Assembly (NCBI GenBank): GCA_034766995.1
Contig: CM068315.1
Location: 16,511,010 to 16,575,009, forward strand
Direction of reading: 5' to 3'
Source of the DNA: Acanthacorydalis orientalis
Taxonomy: Eukaryota > Arthropoda > Insecta > Megaloptera > Corydalidae
DNA: 64,000 nucleotides
A model generated the notes under the pieces. The model saw only the letters and a program-made list of their open reading frames with translations, was not told where the DNA came from and ran no database searches. Made by a program: the position numbers and the translations under genes. Positions 48,705 to 61,038 of this stretch are shown here, piece by piece (position 1 is the first letter of the stretch; the number at the start of each line of letters is the position of its first letter).

Positions 48705-49520
48705 CGAGGATCGTTTGATACGTTTGGTAAATTTTTATGATGTGGTACCACCATACATTTGGTAACGTCACAGTTTAAACTAGCATGGGCGAAATTTCGA
48801 CCAAAAGCGAGGCGTTGTTCACATTATATAGATGTTTGAAGCGAAAATTGTAGCAGTTATATTGCGTCGATTCATTATTGTGGATAAAGTATGGATTCAC
48901 CACTACACATCTGAGTCGAAGCAGCAGTCAAAACAGTGGACAATGACTGGTGAAAGTGCGCCGAAGAAGAAGAAGACCGTTGTGTCGGCTGGGAAGGTGA
49001 TGGCCACTGTTTTTTGGGATTCCCAAAGAATCTTCCTGATCGACGACTTAACAAAAAGAAAAATCATAATAGAAGCTTATAATGCAACATTATTAGACCA
49101 TTTCAAAGAAGAGATGAAACAAATAATGTCAAGATTGGCGTACAAAAAAGTGCTCTTTCACCAGGACAAAGCGCCGTCCCACAAATCGACCGTCGCAATG
49201 GCAAAATTGCACGAATTAGGCTTCGAAATGATTCCTAATCCATCCTATTTTTGGACTTCTGTGTGAGTTCTTTTTCTTCCCAAACTTGGAAATTTGGCTC
49301 AGTGGAAAGAAATTCTCGTCAAATGAGGATATCATCGCCACCGTCAATGCGTATTTTGCAGACCTGGCGAAAAGTTATTTTTCCGACGGGATGAAAAAAT
49401 TAGAAATTCACTGAACCAAGTGTGTAGCCTTCAATGGAGACTATATTAGGAAATAAAATCGATTTTTTCACAAAACGGTGTTTAATTTACTTTTTTACCA
49501 AACTTATCAAACGACCCTCG
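48705..49520 (+). mobile_element. Non-autonomous mariner, family C copy 2 (catalytic-half only)
   Basis: Terminal repeats CGAGGATCGTTTGATACGTT(TGGTAA) and, reverse-complemented, CGAGGGTCGTTTGATAAGTT(TGGTAA) are flanked by TA at 48703-48704 and 49521-49522. The 816 bp length, leader sequence (TCAAACTAGCAT-type block, then GATGTTTGAAGCGA) and join to the first catalytic block agree with copy 1. Confidence 0.9.
48832..49456 (+). pseudogene. mariner transposase catalytic domain, one frameshift from open
   Basis: The open frame 48832-49266 begins MFEAKIVAVILRRF in the leader, then IVDKVWIHHYTSESKQQSKQ (first Asp, codon 48883-48885; family form VDETW), GESAPKKKKTVVSAGKVMAT, VFWDSQRIFLIDDL and KVLFHQDKAPSHKSTVAMAK (second Asp, codon 49165-49167). 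It breaks at PNPSYFWTSV, where YSPDLAPSD is expected. A shifted frame then continues FFFPNLEIWLSGKKFSSNED, YFADLAKSYFSDGMKKLE and the terminus NGDYIRK. The third Asp is lost or blurred by the shift. No HTH precedes it. Confidence 0.88.
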
Positions 49521-49522
49521 TA

Positions 49523-50048
49523 TTATGACAATCTTCTGAAATAATTATGAAGTATTGCATGTAAAAAATGTATATATTAGACTTTTATAGACGAAACCGA
49601 TTAAGACAATGCTTATTCAAAATCATTTCATTTCTGCTAAAATTTCTAGTAATTTTCTTAATGCAATACAATTGATACCAAATCAAAAATAATCTATTAA
49701 TATTTTTGTATATTGTTCGAAATAAATTATTAATCAAATGTTGTCTGCGAATTATTATTTCTGGATAAAATTCTTTCTCTAAATTTCTAGATTACAGACA
49801 TAAAGTTTAATCAGATAAATTGTTAAACAAAAGAAATTTTTTTACGGAAAAATTATAAATGTTTAAAGAAAAGTTGGGAATTCATAATATTTAATTAAAG
49901 AAAAATACAGTGTGTAATATCAAGATAGTGTGAAATTATTAAAATATTTTTTTTATTTAGTAATTTATGTACATATAATTTTCAACGTAATGCATACTGT
50001 TTCGAAAGAAAAAAGTATTTACACTTTCAACGAGGTAACAAATATTCG

Positions 50049-50049
<1 letters not shown>
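49523..50049. other. A+T-rich DNA, nothing recognised
   Basis: No repeat or coding relic recognised. Confidence 0.45.
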
Positions 50050-50101
<52 letters not shown>

Positions 50102-50120
50102 CATACATACATACATACAT
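50050..50120. repeat. (TA)n-(CATA)n microsatellite
   Basis: About 23 TA units followed by six CATA units. Confidence 0.95.
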
Positions 50121-50246
50121 GTTTAACATCGTTGGATTTCTTCCATGGTGAATAATAACTTCTAAGCCTATGGTTAAATATTTATCAAACATTTGCTGGT
50201 AGAATTCATGATACTTCTTATGCATTAAATAATTTGGTTTTTATAG

Positions 50247-50250
<4 letters not shown>

Positions 50251-50319
<69 letters not shown>
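50251..50319. repeat. (TA)n microsatellite with C interruptions
   Basis: About 34 TA units, with TACATA interruptions at about 50283 and 50291. Confidence 0.95.
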
Positions 50320-50325
<6 letters not shown>

Positions 50326-50935
50326 AAATTTTTAATATTTGAAAGAAAAATATGCAGTGGTCTTTAATTGAAAATTACAGATTTTATATATTTTTATGTG
50401 CTTCTGATATTAGATTTGAATTTGTATTACCTGTTCTAAATTTTCTTTTACAAATAAATTATTTTCTGAACTAAATAGTCAAAAAAAAATCCTGGTCAAA
50501 TATATTTTAATTATTAGTACTCAATTATTTATACTATTTACGAAAAAGTATTTTTAAAATAACGTTTCCACTACTTCTACTTCTAAAATTTTCATTGTTT
50601 TTTACTACAATGAGTTTATTTTACTGACTTTCCCTCAAAATAAGCCTTAATTTCTGTTATTTTTGTTAAGTTCTTTCAGAGCTGTTGATACAAATCAATT
50701 TTTAAGATAATGTTATATAAATAAGATCAGTCTCGATTAAACTAAATAAATAGGAAGAACTTATAAAATCACCAAAGGGAGAAATAAGTTGAATTTGGAA
50801 AAATTCCCTTCAATTGTTCACAAGTTCTCTATATGCAGCATCGACACTGTTAAAAATTTTCCACAGTTCATATATCAAAAAATTCGTATTAAATTAACAA
50901 ATGTAGTAGACAAAAAATAATTTGAAATTACAATA
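50320..50935. other. A+T-rich DNA, nothing certain
   Basis: CTTTTACAAATAAATTATTTTC (about 50449) followed by TCCTGGTCAAATATATTT is reminiscent of a worn family F arm, but too short to call. Confidence 0.35.
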
Positions 50936-51170
50936 TATTTCTAACACTGGCCAAATTCACTTTCAGAAATAACTTCTTTTTTCAATAATTTAGTATTGAT
51001 ATTGTTATTGCATTTTGATATTGATACAGTCACCTTTGGAACGGCAAAGTAACGAAAAATTTGAATTTTTAACCAACAAATATAATAAAGAAATATTTAT
51101 GGAAAAAATTTTATCACAATTTTTTCTATGATTTGTGAGGTAAAAAAAGATATTTGTGAAAAGTTTGTTT
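50936..51170. repeat. Foldback MITE (family F), diverged copy
   Basis: It starts with AACACTGGCCAAATTCACTTTCAG (a good terminus) and AACTTCTTTTTTC. The right arm has TTTTTCTATGATTTGTGAGGTAAAAAAAG then TTTGTGAAAAGTTTG. The middle of the arms is worn. Confidence 0.65.
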
Positions 51171-52207
51171 TTATTATGAAATCCATTATTTTTTTATTTG
51201 TTAAATTTATAAAAAAATAAAATAATTATTAAAGAGTGAATACTTTTATTAAAAAAAAACTTTAAAGTGAATTAAATAATCAATATGAATTTAATATTAA
51301 TTATTAAATTAATACATTCAAACCTTTTTGTATGTATACCATTAGAATATTTATAGAAATGGGAAATATTGTTCGACTGGAAATCAAACGTTTCATGTCC
51401 AGTAACAAACGTCGATTCTACCAAAAAACAATACCATTTTTTTCACAACGAGATGCGGTTTTATCGAATTATAATTGGGCTAACAATTTTGTCGGGTATT
51501 ATCTGCCTCCTCCCTTATACGCAACACCCTGGTAAAAAATAATTTTGACTAAATCACCTCGCAAAGTGTAGGTTTACGCGCTTGTTTCTCGAAAAGAGTC
51601 GGTCCAACTTGTATAACAAGTTTTTTTCTCCGCAAGAAAATTACTTTGCGTACACCGTCGTCATAATGCACAGTTGTTCCAAAATATGAATGGGAATAAG
51701 ATTCGTTTCAGTTTGTAAATGAAACATCGTACAATAGTGGTGTATATGTTGGAATGAACGTCGTGAATTATTTATTATATATTTTTTTCCTGGCGAAAAG
51801 TGTACAGTTATTGAATTTCATGGAAAAAGTTTGTTTGTTCCTTATTCAATTAAGAAGCTTAATTATATTTTTTCTCAAGTTTCATAAAATTAAATCGTAT
51901 TTTGTTCATCTACGATTCGTTTTTATTTAATTATGTTTTCTTAATTGTGTAAACACGAATATATAATAAAGTTAAATATATTTCTAAATCATATTTATCG
52001 CAATAATTGAATATAATGTAAAGAACACGTTGACTATAACTGCACATGGAATTAAATTATAACTTTTTTTTAAAAAAAATGAAAGCAGTTACTATTTCAA
52101 ACCTGAAGAAACTGAAATCACTATTGTTACTTCTGAATTATTTTCTATTTTGTCAAACTAATTAATACCCTCATACCCATAAAAGTCTTTTTTATCGAAA
52201 CAGTCAA
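51171..52207. other. A+T-rich with a less biased block at about 51360-51700
   Basis: A plus frame of 67 codons ending in PPPLYATPW (51332-51535) and a GC-richer tail to 51700 show no domain or repeat. Unidentified. Confidence 0.4.
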
Positions 52208-52392
52208 TAATTGTTTTCACAAATGAATTATTTTTTTACTCTATAAACTACACAACAATTTTGAATTAAACATTTTGAATATTCGGTATTATTGAATATT
52301 TTTGATCAAAAAATTTGATGTGGTTTGTGGAATAAAAAAGGAATTCATTTGTAAAAGTTAATTTAACCACATCTTCAGAATTGTTTTAGCGA
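52208..52392. repeat. Foldback MITE (family F), shortened copy
   Basis: Left arm TTTTCACAAATGAATTATTT then TAAACTACACAAC. Right arm TATTGAATATTTTTGATCAA, GATGTGGTTTGTGG, GGAATTCATTTGTAAAAGTT, AATTTAACCACATCTTCAG. The centre has collapsed to a few bases. Confidence 0.75.
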
Positions 52393-53355
52393 CTCAATAA
52401 CTATTTATTTCTATTTTGATTTGTTATGCAAATTTCAATAGTAATGACATCATTTTCTGAGTATCAAAAGCCTACTTTTTCATTTTATTTTCTATATTTT
52501 TTTCAAATGTATTAAATTACATAGTCCTTTTTATCCAGATTTTATATTTTTAAACAGTGACTGAATGTGATTTATTCTTTCTCATTCATTTTCTCGTAAA
52601 AAACTGAAATTTGATTATTCTGTTAAATATAATTTCATTTTAAATTCGTTATTATTCTATTATTCGATTAATGATTGATTTTCCCTGTTGGTGTTCTATT
52701 ATTATTTGTTCTATCTATAATGCTTCGCTTTCTAACCCTCAGTTTTATTTAACTTTTCTAATTCTTCAGATCCAACTTTTTATAAATCTTTCCTCCCTCG
52801 TCTTGTATTCAGTGAATATAAACATTTAGGCTTTCTAGCATTATATAATGTAAATGTTTAACCTTCACTACCTTGCTATATTGTCGTACTGGTTTTTGTG
52901 TTTTTGGATCAGTTAAGTGTCTGTTCTCTAAAGTCTTCAATATTTACCTAAGAATGGCACTTATACTGAAAGTAGTAGTGGAAACAGAAAAGTAACTGAT
53001 CCAAAAGGACGGAGATTAATAAAACAATCTAACTACGAAGTCACTCATATAAAACATAATTTTAATTACCTTGATACATGATTTTATTTTATTCCTCACC
53101 TTCTATAGCATCAATTTGGATGATTCTGCCATTACCTATACTACCGGTAATATATCTCTTAGACTCTTTATATTACTCAATCATTTTCTTCGTTATAAAA
53201 AACATATTTTTACATGAAAATTCACATATTTTATATTTTCTCTAAAATTAGGATTTTCTGAGAAACGAATTTAGGAATAAACGACTAATGAAATATTTTA
53301 CGTTAATAATTGTGATTTTAAATAATTTGACTCCATTTCTTATCACAGTAGATTT
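52393..53355. other. A+T-rich DNA around a small hairpin
   Basis: No coding relic. Contains the inverted repeat at 52902-53006. Confidence 0.4.
52902..53006. repeat. Small inverted repeat / hairpin
   Basis: TTTTGGATCAGTTA at 52902-52915 is perfectly complementary to TAACTGATCCAAAA at 52993-53006. With mismatches the pairing extends inward through TCTGTT/AACAGA, giving a stem of about 27 bp with a ~50-nt loop. It could be a tiny MITE, a pre-miRNA-like hairpin, or chance. Confidence 0.5.
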
Positions 53356-53500
53356 ATAATAGTTAGACAAAATTCACTTTCAGAAATGAATTATTTAATA
53401 AACCACGAAATGATCAAAAATGTTTAATAAATCAATATCGATTGTTGCTTATGCGACGCCATTATTTTTAGAACACCAAGATGCAGACAAATTTATTTAT
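53356..53500. repeat. Foldback MITE (family F), left arm
   Basis: CAAAATTCACTTTCAGAAATGAATTATTT, ATGATCAAAAATGTTTAATA, AATCAATATCGATTGTTGCT, TATGCGACGCC. Well-kept arm without its partner. Confidence 0.65.
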
Positions 53501-53677
53501 GCTTTTTTAATTTTCTTAAATATTTGAGTAGAATACGAATTTTAATGTATATATAACAATATTTTTTTATAAAAACGTTTAAATAATAAAATCATTTTGT
53601 AGATATTCCAGTTACTTGATTTGTAGAAAGGTAGAATATTTCTTATAAAAATGTTTGTGTGGAGAAGTGAAATGATG

Positions 53678-53695
53678 TATATATATATATATATA
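53678..53695. repeat. (TA)n microsatellite
   Basis: Nine TA units. Confidence 0.85.
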
Positions 53696-54102
53696 CAGAA
53701 TTTCCGAACGAAAAATTTACTTTTATTTGTTGAATAATGCGCCTAGGTAAGAATGGTAGGAGTACCGAGGGGAATTGGTGCAAGCGCGAATGATGATCGT
53801 ATTTCAGGAAAACAATAAAAAAATTGATTAATCTTATTTATTAACAAAAGTATATATATTAACACGCAACAATTACCAACTTTTACACACACTGAGTAAC
53901 GTGGCTAATGTAGGAGATGTATTTATATATTTCTGTTATCTGCATTAATCACAGGACTTTAGTATTGTTTATTGTATCTTTAGGACAAAGTGATTAATTA
54001 CAAAGTGATTTATTAAAATATCTATAGTTTGGATTGCTATTACTAAGTATGAATCATTAACATGTGTATTATTATAAATATGAAACACTATTTAGTAAAT
54101 AA

Positions 54103-54103
<1 letters not shown>
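53696..54103. other. Non-coding, short GC-richer patch
   Basis: A patch at 53735-53800 (GCGCCTAGGTAAGAATGG) contains a GTAAGA donor-like motif. No frame or family recognised. Confidence 0.35.

Positions 54104-54142
<39 letters not shown>
54104..54142. repeat. (TA)n microsatellite
   Basis: About 19 TA units, just upstream of the transposase relic. Confidence 0.95.
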
Positions 54143-54145
<3 letters not shown>

Positions 54146-54235
54146 ATTATTAATAAATTGCGTGTCTCTTAATTCGCGCTTCTTAGAAATTCAGTTGCCA
54201 TTTCTCGCTACACCAGAAAACAACGCGGGATCTGC

Positions 54236-55244
54236 GTGCGCGAGTATTACAAGAGTAACAAATCTGTAAAAACCGTTCGACGTACATTTCGGAATCATTT
54301 TCAAATACACGATATTGGACAAGTACCGAGTTCAACTTTGATTAAGGAATGGGTGAATAAGTTCGCAAGAACCGTGTTGACACCAAAAAATGGTTCCCCT
54401 GCACATCCAATATCAAACGAACCGATGAAAATGTGGAGCGAGTTCTACAATCTGTACGAAGAGATCCGTGCTGTTCGATTCACAAGAGAAGCAGACAATT
54501 GAACGTGACAAAATCATTTTTATAGAGAATTCTTGCACAGGATTTAAAACTTAAGGCTTGTAAGAATCAGATGGTTCAAGATTTGAACGAAAATGACTTC
54601 ATTTTGAGGATAGATTTTGTAAATGAGATATTTGAGAAATTCAACAATTTCAATAACATTTTTTTTTATTGATGAGACACACTTTCACTTGAATGGGCAT
54701 GTGAACAAGCAGAATTGCTGCTTTTCTGCACATATAAATCTAAGATTGAAGCACCAATTCCCTTCACATTACTCAAAAGTCATTGTCTGGGTTGTAATAT
54801 TATCTTTTTGCATTATACTTTTTTGAACACAGCAGGAACGGCGTAAATATCAATTCACAGCACTCTATTACCAAAATCAATGATTATATTCCACCTCAAC
54901 GTCAGTATTAGCAAGATTATAATGAAGTCACCTGGTTTCAAAAAGACGGTGTTGTCTCTATTACGGTGGTATGTTAACTGTTCCCACAAAAGTGATCTCA
55001 AGAAGAAGCGAAGTCAATTAGTCTCCCAGGAGCCCAGATCTTTTAGCGATTCTTCTTGTGGCGCTTCCTAAAAAGTAAAGTGGACGATAATTCGCCATCA
55101 ACAATAGCTGAACTGAAGGAGGATATTAAATAAGAAATTAGCTAGATTTTCAGTGACACTGTTAAGCGAATCTTCATCAATTTGAGAGACCGATTTTAAG
55201 AATGTCGGAACCGCAACGGACGACGTAATTTTTAAAAAAATAAA
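54236..55244 (+). pseudogene. Tc1/mariner-superfamily transposase relic (DUF4817-type HTH plus DDE domain)
   Basis: The first frame (54236-54502) reads REYYKSNKSVKTVRRTFRNH then VPSSTLIKEWVNKFARTVLT, the N-terminal HTH seen in insect transposases annotated with DUF4817. In shifted frames follow LCRILAQDLKL-like remnants, MVQDLNENDF, the first Asp in FIDETHFHLNGHVNKQNCCF (Asp codon 54670-54672), SKVIVWVVILSFCIILF, WFQKDG (second Asp, codon 54945-54947) and a broken RSPDL..SDFFLWRFLK block (third Asp, codon about 55048-55050). The end is AELKEDIK, LRDRF.ECRNRNGRR (to about 55230). At least six shifts or stops make it inactive. Terminal inverted repeats were not recognised. Confidence 0.8.
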
Positions 55245-55343
55245 TTTCCCATGTCTTACCATACTGTTTTTATTAATAAATAAGTCAAACATAAAACAGT
55301 TTTAGTTATCACTTTTTAAAATATAAACTTTTCATTGTGACAA

Positions 55344-55346
<3 letters not shown>

Positions 55347-55381
<35 letters not shown>
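55347..55381. repeat. (TA)n microsatellite
   Basis: About 17 TA units. Confidence 0.95.
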
Positions 55382-55383
<2 letters not shown>

Positions 55384-56492
55384 CATTACATGTTAACGTA
55401 CAAACCACATGATGTTCATTGAAAATGAAACAATAATAAAAGTACTAAAAGATAAAAACCATCATCAATCAATCTCTGAGGAAACAATATCCTATAGAAA
55501 ATGAGTAAATTTTATCTCCTTGTATATATTTTTTTCCTGACAACGATACGAATTCTTTTTGTGTGTGTACCGTTTAATAGCGGAACAGTTATAAAATTCC
55601 ATTAGTCTTCGTCCGTTTCGTACGTTTCTTTAAATAGTTTTAATAAGATATATACGCACGCTTGTTATTCCACTTTGTAAATATTATATTTTATTTAGTG
55701 TTTTTCTTTATATTTGTATCACTTTAGATGTTTAAATTATCTGTCTATAATTAACGATGTATATATTTTAAATAATATTATAATTTGGATTGTATTTCTT
55801 TAAAAAAATAATTTCATTTTTAATTGAAACTTCTGTTGATTTTTGAATAGAAATTTAATTCTCTCTTACAATAATATATCTTATTAAATTTCATTGACAG
55901 GTTGTAAGATCGAATCAGTAATGATATAGTTTTAAACAGTGGTTCTCGAATTAGATTGATTGAACTAGCTACCAAGAAACACCGTGCACTGTCGATTTTA
56001 CTTTAAAATACAAACAGAGCGTTCATTCTGAACACAAAAAAAGGACACATAAAGTAGACAAAGACTGTTCGAATAAATTATTACGTTTAGGAGGGAAAAA
56101 ACAACAGACGAAGCTGGAAAATATATATTTAATAACATCGCGTGATAAATCCACTATGATGTATGATATTTTGGAACAGCTGTGCACCAATTTCAGACAG
56201 GATGATTATCGTACGGAATCTTGTTATAAATTATTAGTTTCACATATAAAAAGAAACAAAAACAAAATGTGAGTCGCTGCCGAGTGCGCGTCACGCTGTG
56301 GTCACTTCTATAACACATTTCGTTTATATCGTCGTTTTCTTCGCCAAGTCGTTATTACAATCGAATATTAGTTTTTATGTCCGATTTTTCGGGCACACCG
56401 TGTACTTTTTGCACCGCTTGATTTATATTTAATAAAACTGTAATTGTTTGCCGTTTTTACTTGCACATAAAAACATAAAAAGATGCTATATT

Positions 56493-56496
<4 letters not shown>
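55382..56496. other. A+T-rich; mixed block at about 55920-56340
   Basis: The mixed block has short open frames and a single CAGTGGTTCTCGAA (55937-55950), which resembles the start of some hAT terminal repeats, but no partner was found. Nothing else recognised. Confidence 0.35.

Positions 56497-56559
<63 letters not shown>
56497..56559. repeat. (TA)n microsatellite
   Basis: About 31 TA units. Confidence 0.95.
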
Positions 56560-56562
<3 letters not shown>

Positions 56563-57035
56563 TTCATGTTTGGAAAAAATCCATACCGGACACATGGCAC
56601 CATGTTTCTTCAATTGTTATAATTAATCAAGCTACTTGTGCGAAACGTTTTATGAGTGTAAAGTCAGGTATAAATTTATTTTATACTTTAATGGTTATTC
56701 GTAAAGTTATATAAGTTTTTCTAGTTTCAATTTCAAGATTTAATAAAAAGAATAAATTTCAGCTATAAATAGGAAAAATAATTTTATATTATTTGAAATA
56801 TCTATAGGTAATGTATGAAATATTCTTATTGAAAGATTAATATTTAATAAATAAAAGAGATTGTGTACTTATCTATAGTAGTACCTATAATTTTAAATAC
56901 AATATATTTAGATGATTAAATTTTGTTTTAATTGCATAATATCGTCCTTTAAGATGTGTAATATATTGAAGATATCCTTGAAATATTCCGCGAAAGCTAC
57001 TAGCTTTTTAGAGATTTGTTGTATCTTGGCGCTCT
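56560..57035. other. A+T-rich DNA, nothing recognised
   Basis: No repeat or coding relic recognised. Confidence 0.45.
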
Positions 57036-57250
57036 CAAAATGGTAGCATGACCATAGAAATATATATAAGCAAGACAATGAAACATGATCACAAATGATT
57101 TATTGAACATTTTAACCAGAAATCAGTCGCTAATGTCCTTTGTTGTCAACTCATTCCTTAATCTTGAATAACCAACAAGTCATTGATCAAAAAAATATTT
57201 TATAGTTTGTGAGATCAAGAAAGAATTCGTTTTTGAAAGTTGAGTCTTTG
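57036..57250. repeat. Foldback MITE (family F), right arm with ~60 bp insertion
   Basis: ATGATCACAAATGATTTATT then GAACATTTTAACCAGAAA is interrupted by unrelated sequence (about 57124-57184), then TTGATCAAAAAAATATTTTA, TAGTTTGTGAGATCAAGAAA, GAATTCGTTTTTGAAAGTT. The family order is preserved on both sides. Confidence 0.6.
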
Positions 57251-58926
57251 TTTTTTCCATAATAATCCATATTTCAATTCGTGATAACTTAATATAAAAA
57301 TTTCAATATTTACATACTAAAAACTTACATGAAAATAAATATTAACACTAAAAATATATAATCAACAAGAAATAAGAAAACTGTTGGATGTATCTTTTGA
57401 TAAATAACTATCATTTACTCTCTGTAATAGCTTTAAAAAACCTGCAAGTTGTATCACAAAATGTACAACTATTTTTCAATCAAAACAAAGCCCGTCTAAA
57501 CATTCTGCCACTGTTGAAGAGCATTATTTCTCATTGCATTATTGTACAGGACGTGATCTGTATAACATAATATGTCTACTGTAAAGCATCGCATTCTAAC
57601 CGATCTTTGAGTTTATAACATGTTTCCAAACCGTAGTTAATTCTTAACCAGAAAATTCCGTATCGCAATATTCTAATTAAAATTTAATCTTCATCATACT
57701 AGTATCGCCAGACTACATTTTCATAATTTCGTTCAGCTTATTCTATCAAACTTCTTACTTCTCTCATTTCATACTATTTTAAACTAATTATAAAATGTAC
57801 TGGTGCTGTCTACTTAACTAATTTCATATAATAACATTACATAGGTTAGTTGTAATTTTTGTGTTGGGAATTTTATAACACACCTGGCTGGAATGATGTT
57901 CTGTATTTATAATTTAAAAGTGTTATTATACATCTCAGTTTGAAATAATTACAAAATCAATTTATATTTAGATATAAATATATATTGTTTCAAAAATATT
58001 CTATGAAAATATAAGTTTAAGTATTAAACGTAATTTATAATTGAAAAAAATGGAAAATTTAAATATTGAGATAGAAAATTTTAAGTCTGAAGTATTTAAA
58101 ATATTTTCTAATAAATGAGAGTTACCTGTAGTTGGAATAAAAAGTTATTTTTAATATGCAACAATTTTTTTTGTCATTGAAAAACATCTTACTCGTTAAC
58201 AATCTTATTCATCATGTTAAATTAACATCTCTATTGAAACATTAATTAAAAATGCATAAAAAGGTAACTAGTTTTTTTTTATTTCATTAAAGTAATGATT
58301 AACATTTTTTATTGAAACGGAATATCGTATAAATAGTATAAAACTTTAATGAGAAACTCGTTTTTTAGAAAAAGAATTCAACGAGTAAAAACATATTTAC
58401 ATGCAAAAATAAAATATTAAATAAGGAATTTTCTATGAATTATATACGATCCGTACAAACAAATATGTTTTCATCGTGTTAAATTTCAGTAGTTTATCAG
58501 GAATATGAAACTTGAACATGAAAAATACGTTTCTAATAAAAGAATCTGATAATATAAAATTACAATTAGAATTATATCAGAAATACAAAACGCAACGCTG
58601 AAACTTTGAAAAAGATATCGTTTGAATCGTACGATTCGTCGAAATAAAAAAATATATGTTTTTTATTCAACTCTGTTTCAGAAGCTGTACTTTTATATTG
58701 TAATCATGACTGTAATTGATACTGTTGTCTGGTGTTGAAATGAATAGTCACTGAAATTATTTTCACACTACATTTACAGACGACTTGTTCAATCAGATGA
58801 CTTGTTTGGAATAATACGAACTCGATTTTCAAGAATATAATTACATATTTGGAAACTTATAAAGACGTTCCTAGTAAATTATTAATTTTATATTAAAATA
58901 TTATAATTATCACCTTTCAATACACA

Positions 58927-58930
<4 letters not shown>
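57251..58930. other. A+T-rich DNA, nothing recognised
   Basis: A 60-codon plus frame (57388-57570) has no domain. No repeat partner recognised in this stretch. Confidence 0.45.

Positions 58931-58982
<52 letters not shown>
58931..58982. repeat. (TA)n microsatellite
   Basis: About 26 TA units. Confidence 0.95.
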
Positions 58983-58986
<4 letters not shown>

Positions 58987-59789
58987 AATTCCTAGAAGAT
59001 AATTTTATATTTAGAAAGAATGTGTTGACTGACTGCAAATGTAGTGTCGAATTTTGGACAAGTCATTTTTTTATGGTGAACTTTTATTTAATTAGTATTA
59101 AAAGTATTCAAAGAAAAACTAATGGTGAAAACAGTTCAAGATCTTTAAATTCAAGTTAAGAACTTGCTTATATTTTTGATATTTCTGATGGAACGACGAT
59201 TGTGATTAAAATGCATATTAACTGTTATCTATTATGTGAGTTTGAAAAAAGTATTACAAAAAAGAGTCAATATTTACATGATTTTTGAATGTTGAAGATA
59301 CATTTCAAAAATAGTTTAATTATCGAGAATTTGTGAATTACAACCTTGTTAGATTCAATCACACAGTAATTTTGTAATTACACTGCCAGCAACGAAAAAC
59401 CCTTGGAGATGACTTAAAGAAGTATTAATCGTTGATCAACAGGAAATACAGTTTTCCATCATGATGATTTAAAAATTTGTGTAAAAATAATAAATTTATC
59501 ATATTTAAAGCCAGTTCAGATTTGAAGATATAATATTGTAGTCATATTCTCATGATTTTGGTAAAAAAAATCACTTTAAATTCCAAATTATAATTATAAT
59601 TTTTTTATACTTATGATCTCGTTTATACGTTATCCTGTTGGCTTTATTTTTTAGATCAACTGTCTGTTATTCGCTACTATTTTCGGCATCAGTGCCATCC
59701 TCAAGTAGATGTTTAATACTAACTTTAAATCCATTTATTTTCTATTTATATGCGTTTTTATATGGGCGTGTGGTTTATTATTTTATAGA
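58983..59789. other. A+T-rich DNA, nothing recognised
   Basis: No repeat or coding relic recognised. Confidence 0.45.
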
Positions 59790-60328
59790 AATAGGTTGGT
59801 AGAAAAATAATTGTTGTTTATGACCTTTAAATTCATATACATTGTTCTCTTTTTTGATTTTTCTAGCTGTTTCATGTGGTGCAGAACAGTTTGATAACTA
59901 ACACCTAACCTTTGTACAAACTGTCGAATTGTTGTACGTGATTATGAACTACCGCTTTCAGTTGGTCATCTTCATCTTCAAAACTCTTCTCCTGAACACG
60001 AAAATTTTGAAACCACCATTGCACCGTACGTTCTTAAACAGTACTCACATCAAAAGCATCGTTTAATTTATGAGCAGTTTCTGCTGCTTTTTCGCCCGTT
60101 TTGAACTCGTACAAAAAATTCTCTTATTTACTTCCTTTCAATCTTTAATCCAATAGCCCAATTTGAACCAAAATCAATAATAAAACCCAAGTCGATTTTA
60201 TCAAAATACAGACCTACAAATGAACTTTAAACTGATATTAACATAAACACGATAAAATGATACTGTGATTAAAAAAATTAAAGTCAGAATTTACAAACAA
60301 AAACCGGAATTGTTTTCTATCAATTTAA
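59790..60328 (-). mobile_element. Non-autonomous mariner, family A copy 4 (HTH-only)
   Basis: The end at 59790 is ATAGGTTGGTAGAAAAATAA(TTGTTG); the opposite end (reverse complement) is TTAAATTGATAGAAAACAAT(TCCGG). On the minus strand the remnants YEFKTGEKAAETAHKLNDAF, VQWWFQNFRVQEKSFEDEDD and QRLGVSYQTVLHHMKQLEKS lead directly into the terminal repeat. The start codon has mutated and stops are present. The catalytic domain is absent, with the shared family A junction. Confidence 0.83.
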
Positions 60329-61038
60329 TATAAAAGAATGCATCTCTATTTGTGGTTACTTGTACGTTTAATACACTATAAGAAGCAAGACTTAAATGTT
60401 CATTTTCTTCATTATACTATACTGTTATGTTAATGATGATATTGAATCGGATTCTGTATATATTATTTTCAGTGAAAAATTAACTATTTATGATAGAAAG
60501 AAAAAATAAATTTATTAAATATTAGCTTTTTTTAACTTACATCTGGATGAATGATCATAATGAAAAAAAAAACAGAGACTTTAGAAAGTTCATAGGTATT
60601 TTTTATTCAATAGAGGTCTAAGAACTTGGGAAGATTTTCAAACTGGTATTCTGAAACTATTTTTTCCTTCTGTGTGTCTGTTATCCAATAGTAGTTTTAG
60701 AACGAATGCATTCCCTAGATAGATGTTGCAGACTAAGGACAAAAACTAACAGGACAATTCGTTTCGTTTAAGATTCTTCAAAACTCTTTAAATAAATAAA
60801 AATTTTAAATAAATATCTACGGAAAATAAGTAATATATATTCATTAGTACAAAATATTCAGGCTTTCTCTTCTAAGGGAATAAAATATTAAGAGAAATAG
60901 AAGCATTCAGAATAATAATGAATCTTCTCGTATAATCAATTACTTAATAAATAATATTAAGAAAATCTGATGTGTTTTCATTGATGAAAACCTATAGAAA
61001 ATTGGTATTTAAAATATTTGATTATATTTAACAATATA
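60329..61038. other. A+T-rich DNA, nothing recognised
   Basis: No repeat or coding relic recognised. Confidence 0.45.

Noticed and set aside
55937..55950. hAT-like terminal motif CAGTGGTTCTCGAA
   Set aside because: No matching inverted copy within reach, no 8-bp duplication seen, and no hAT coding remnant nearby.
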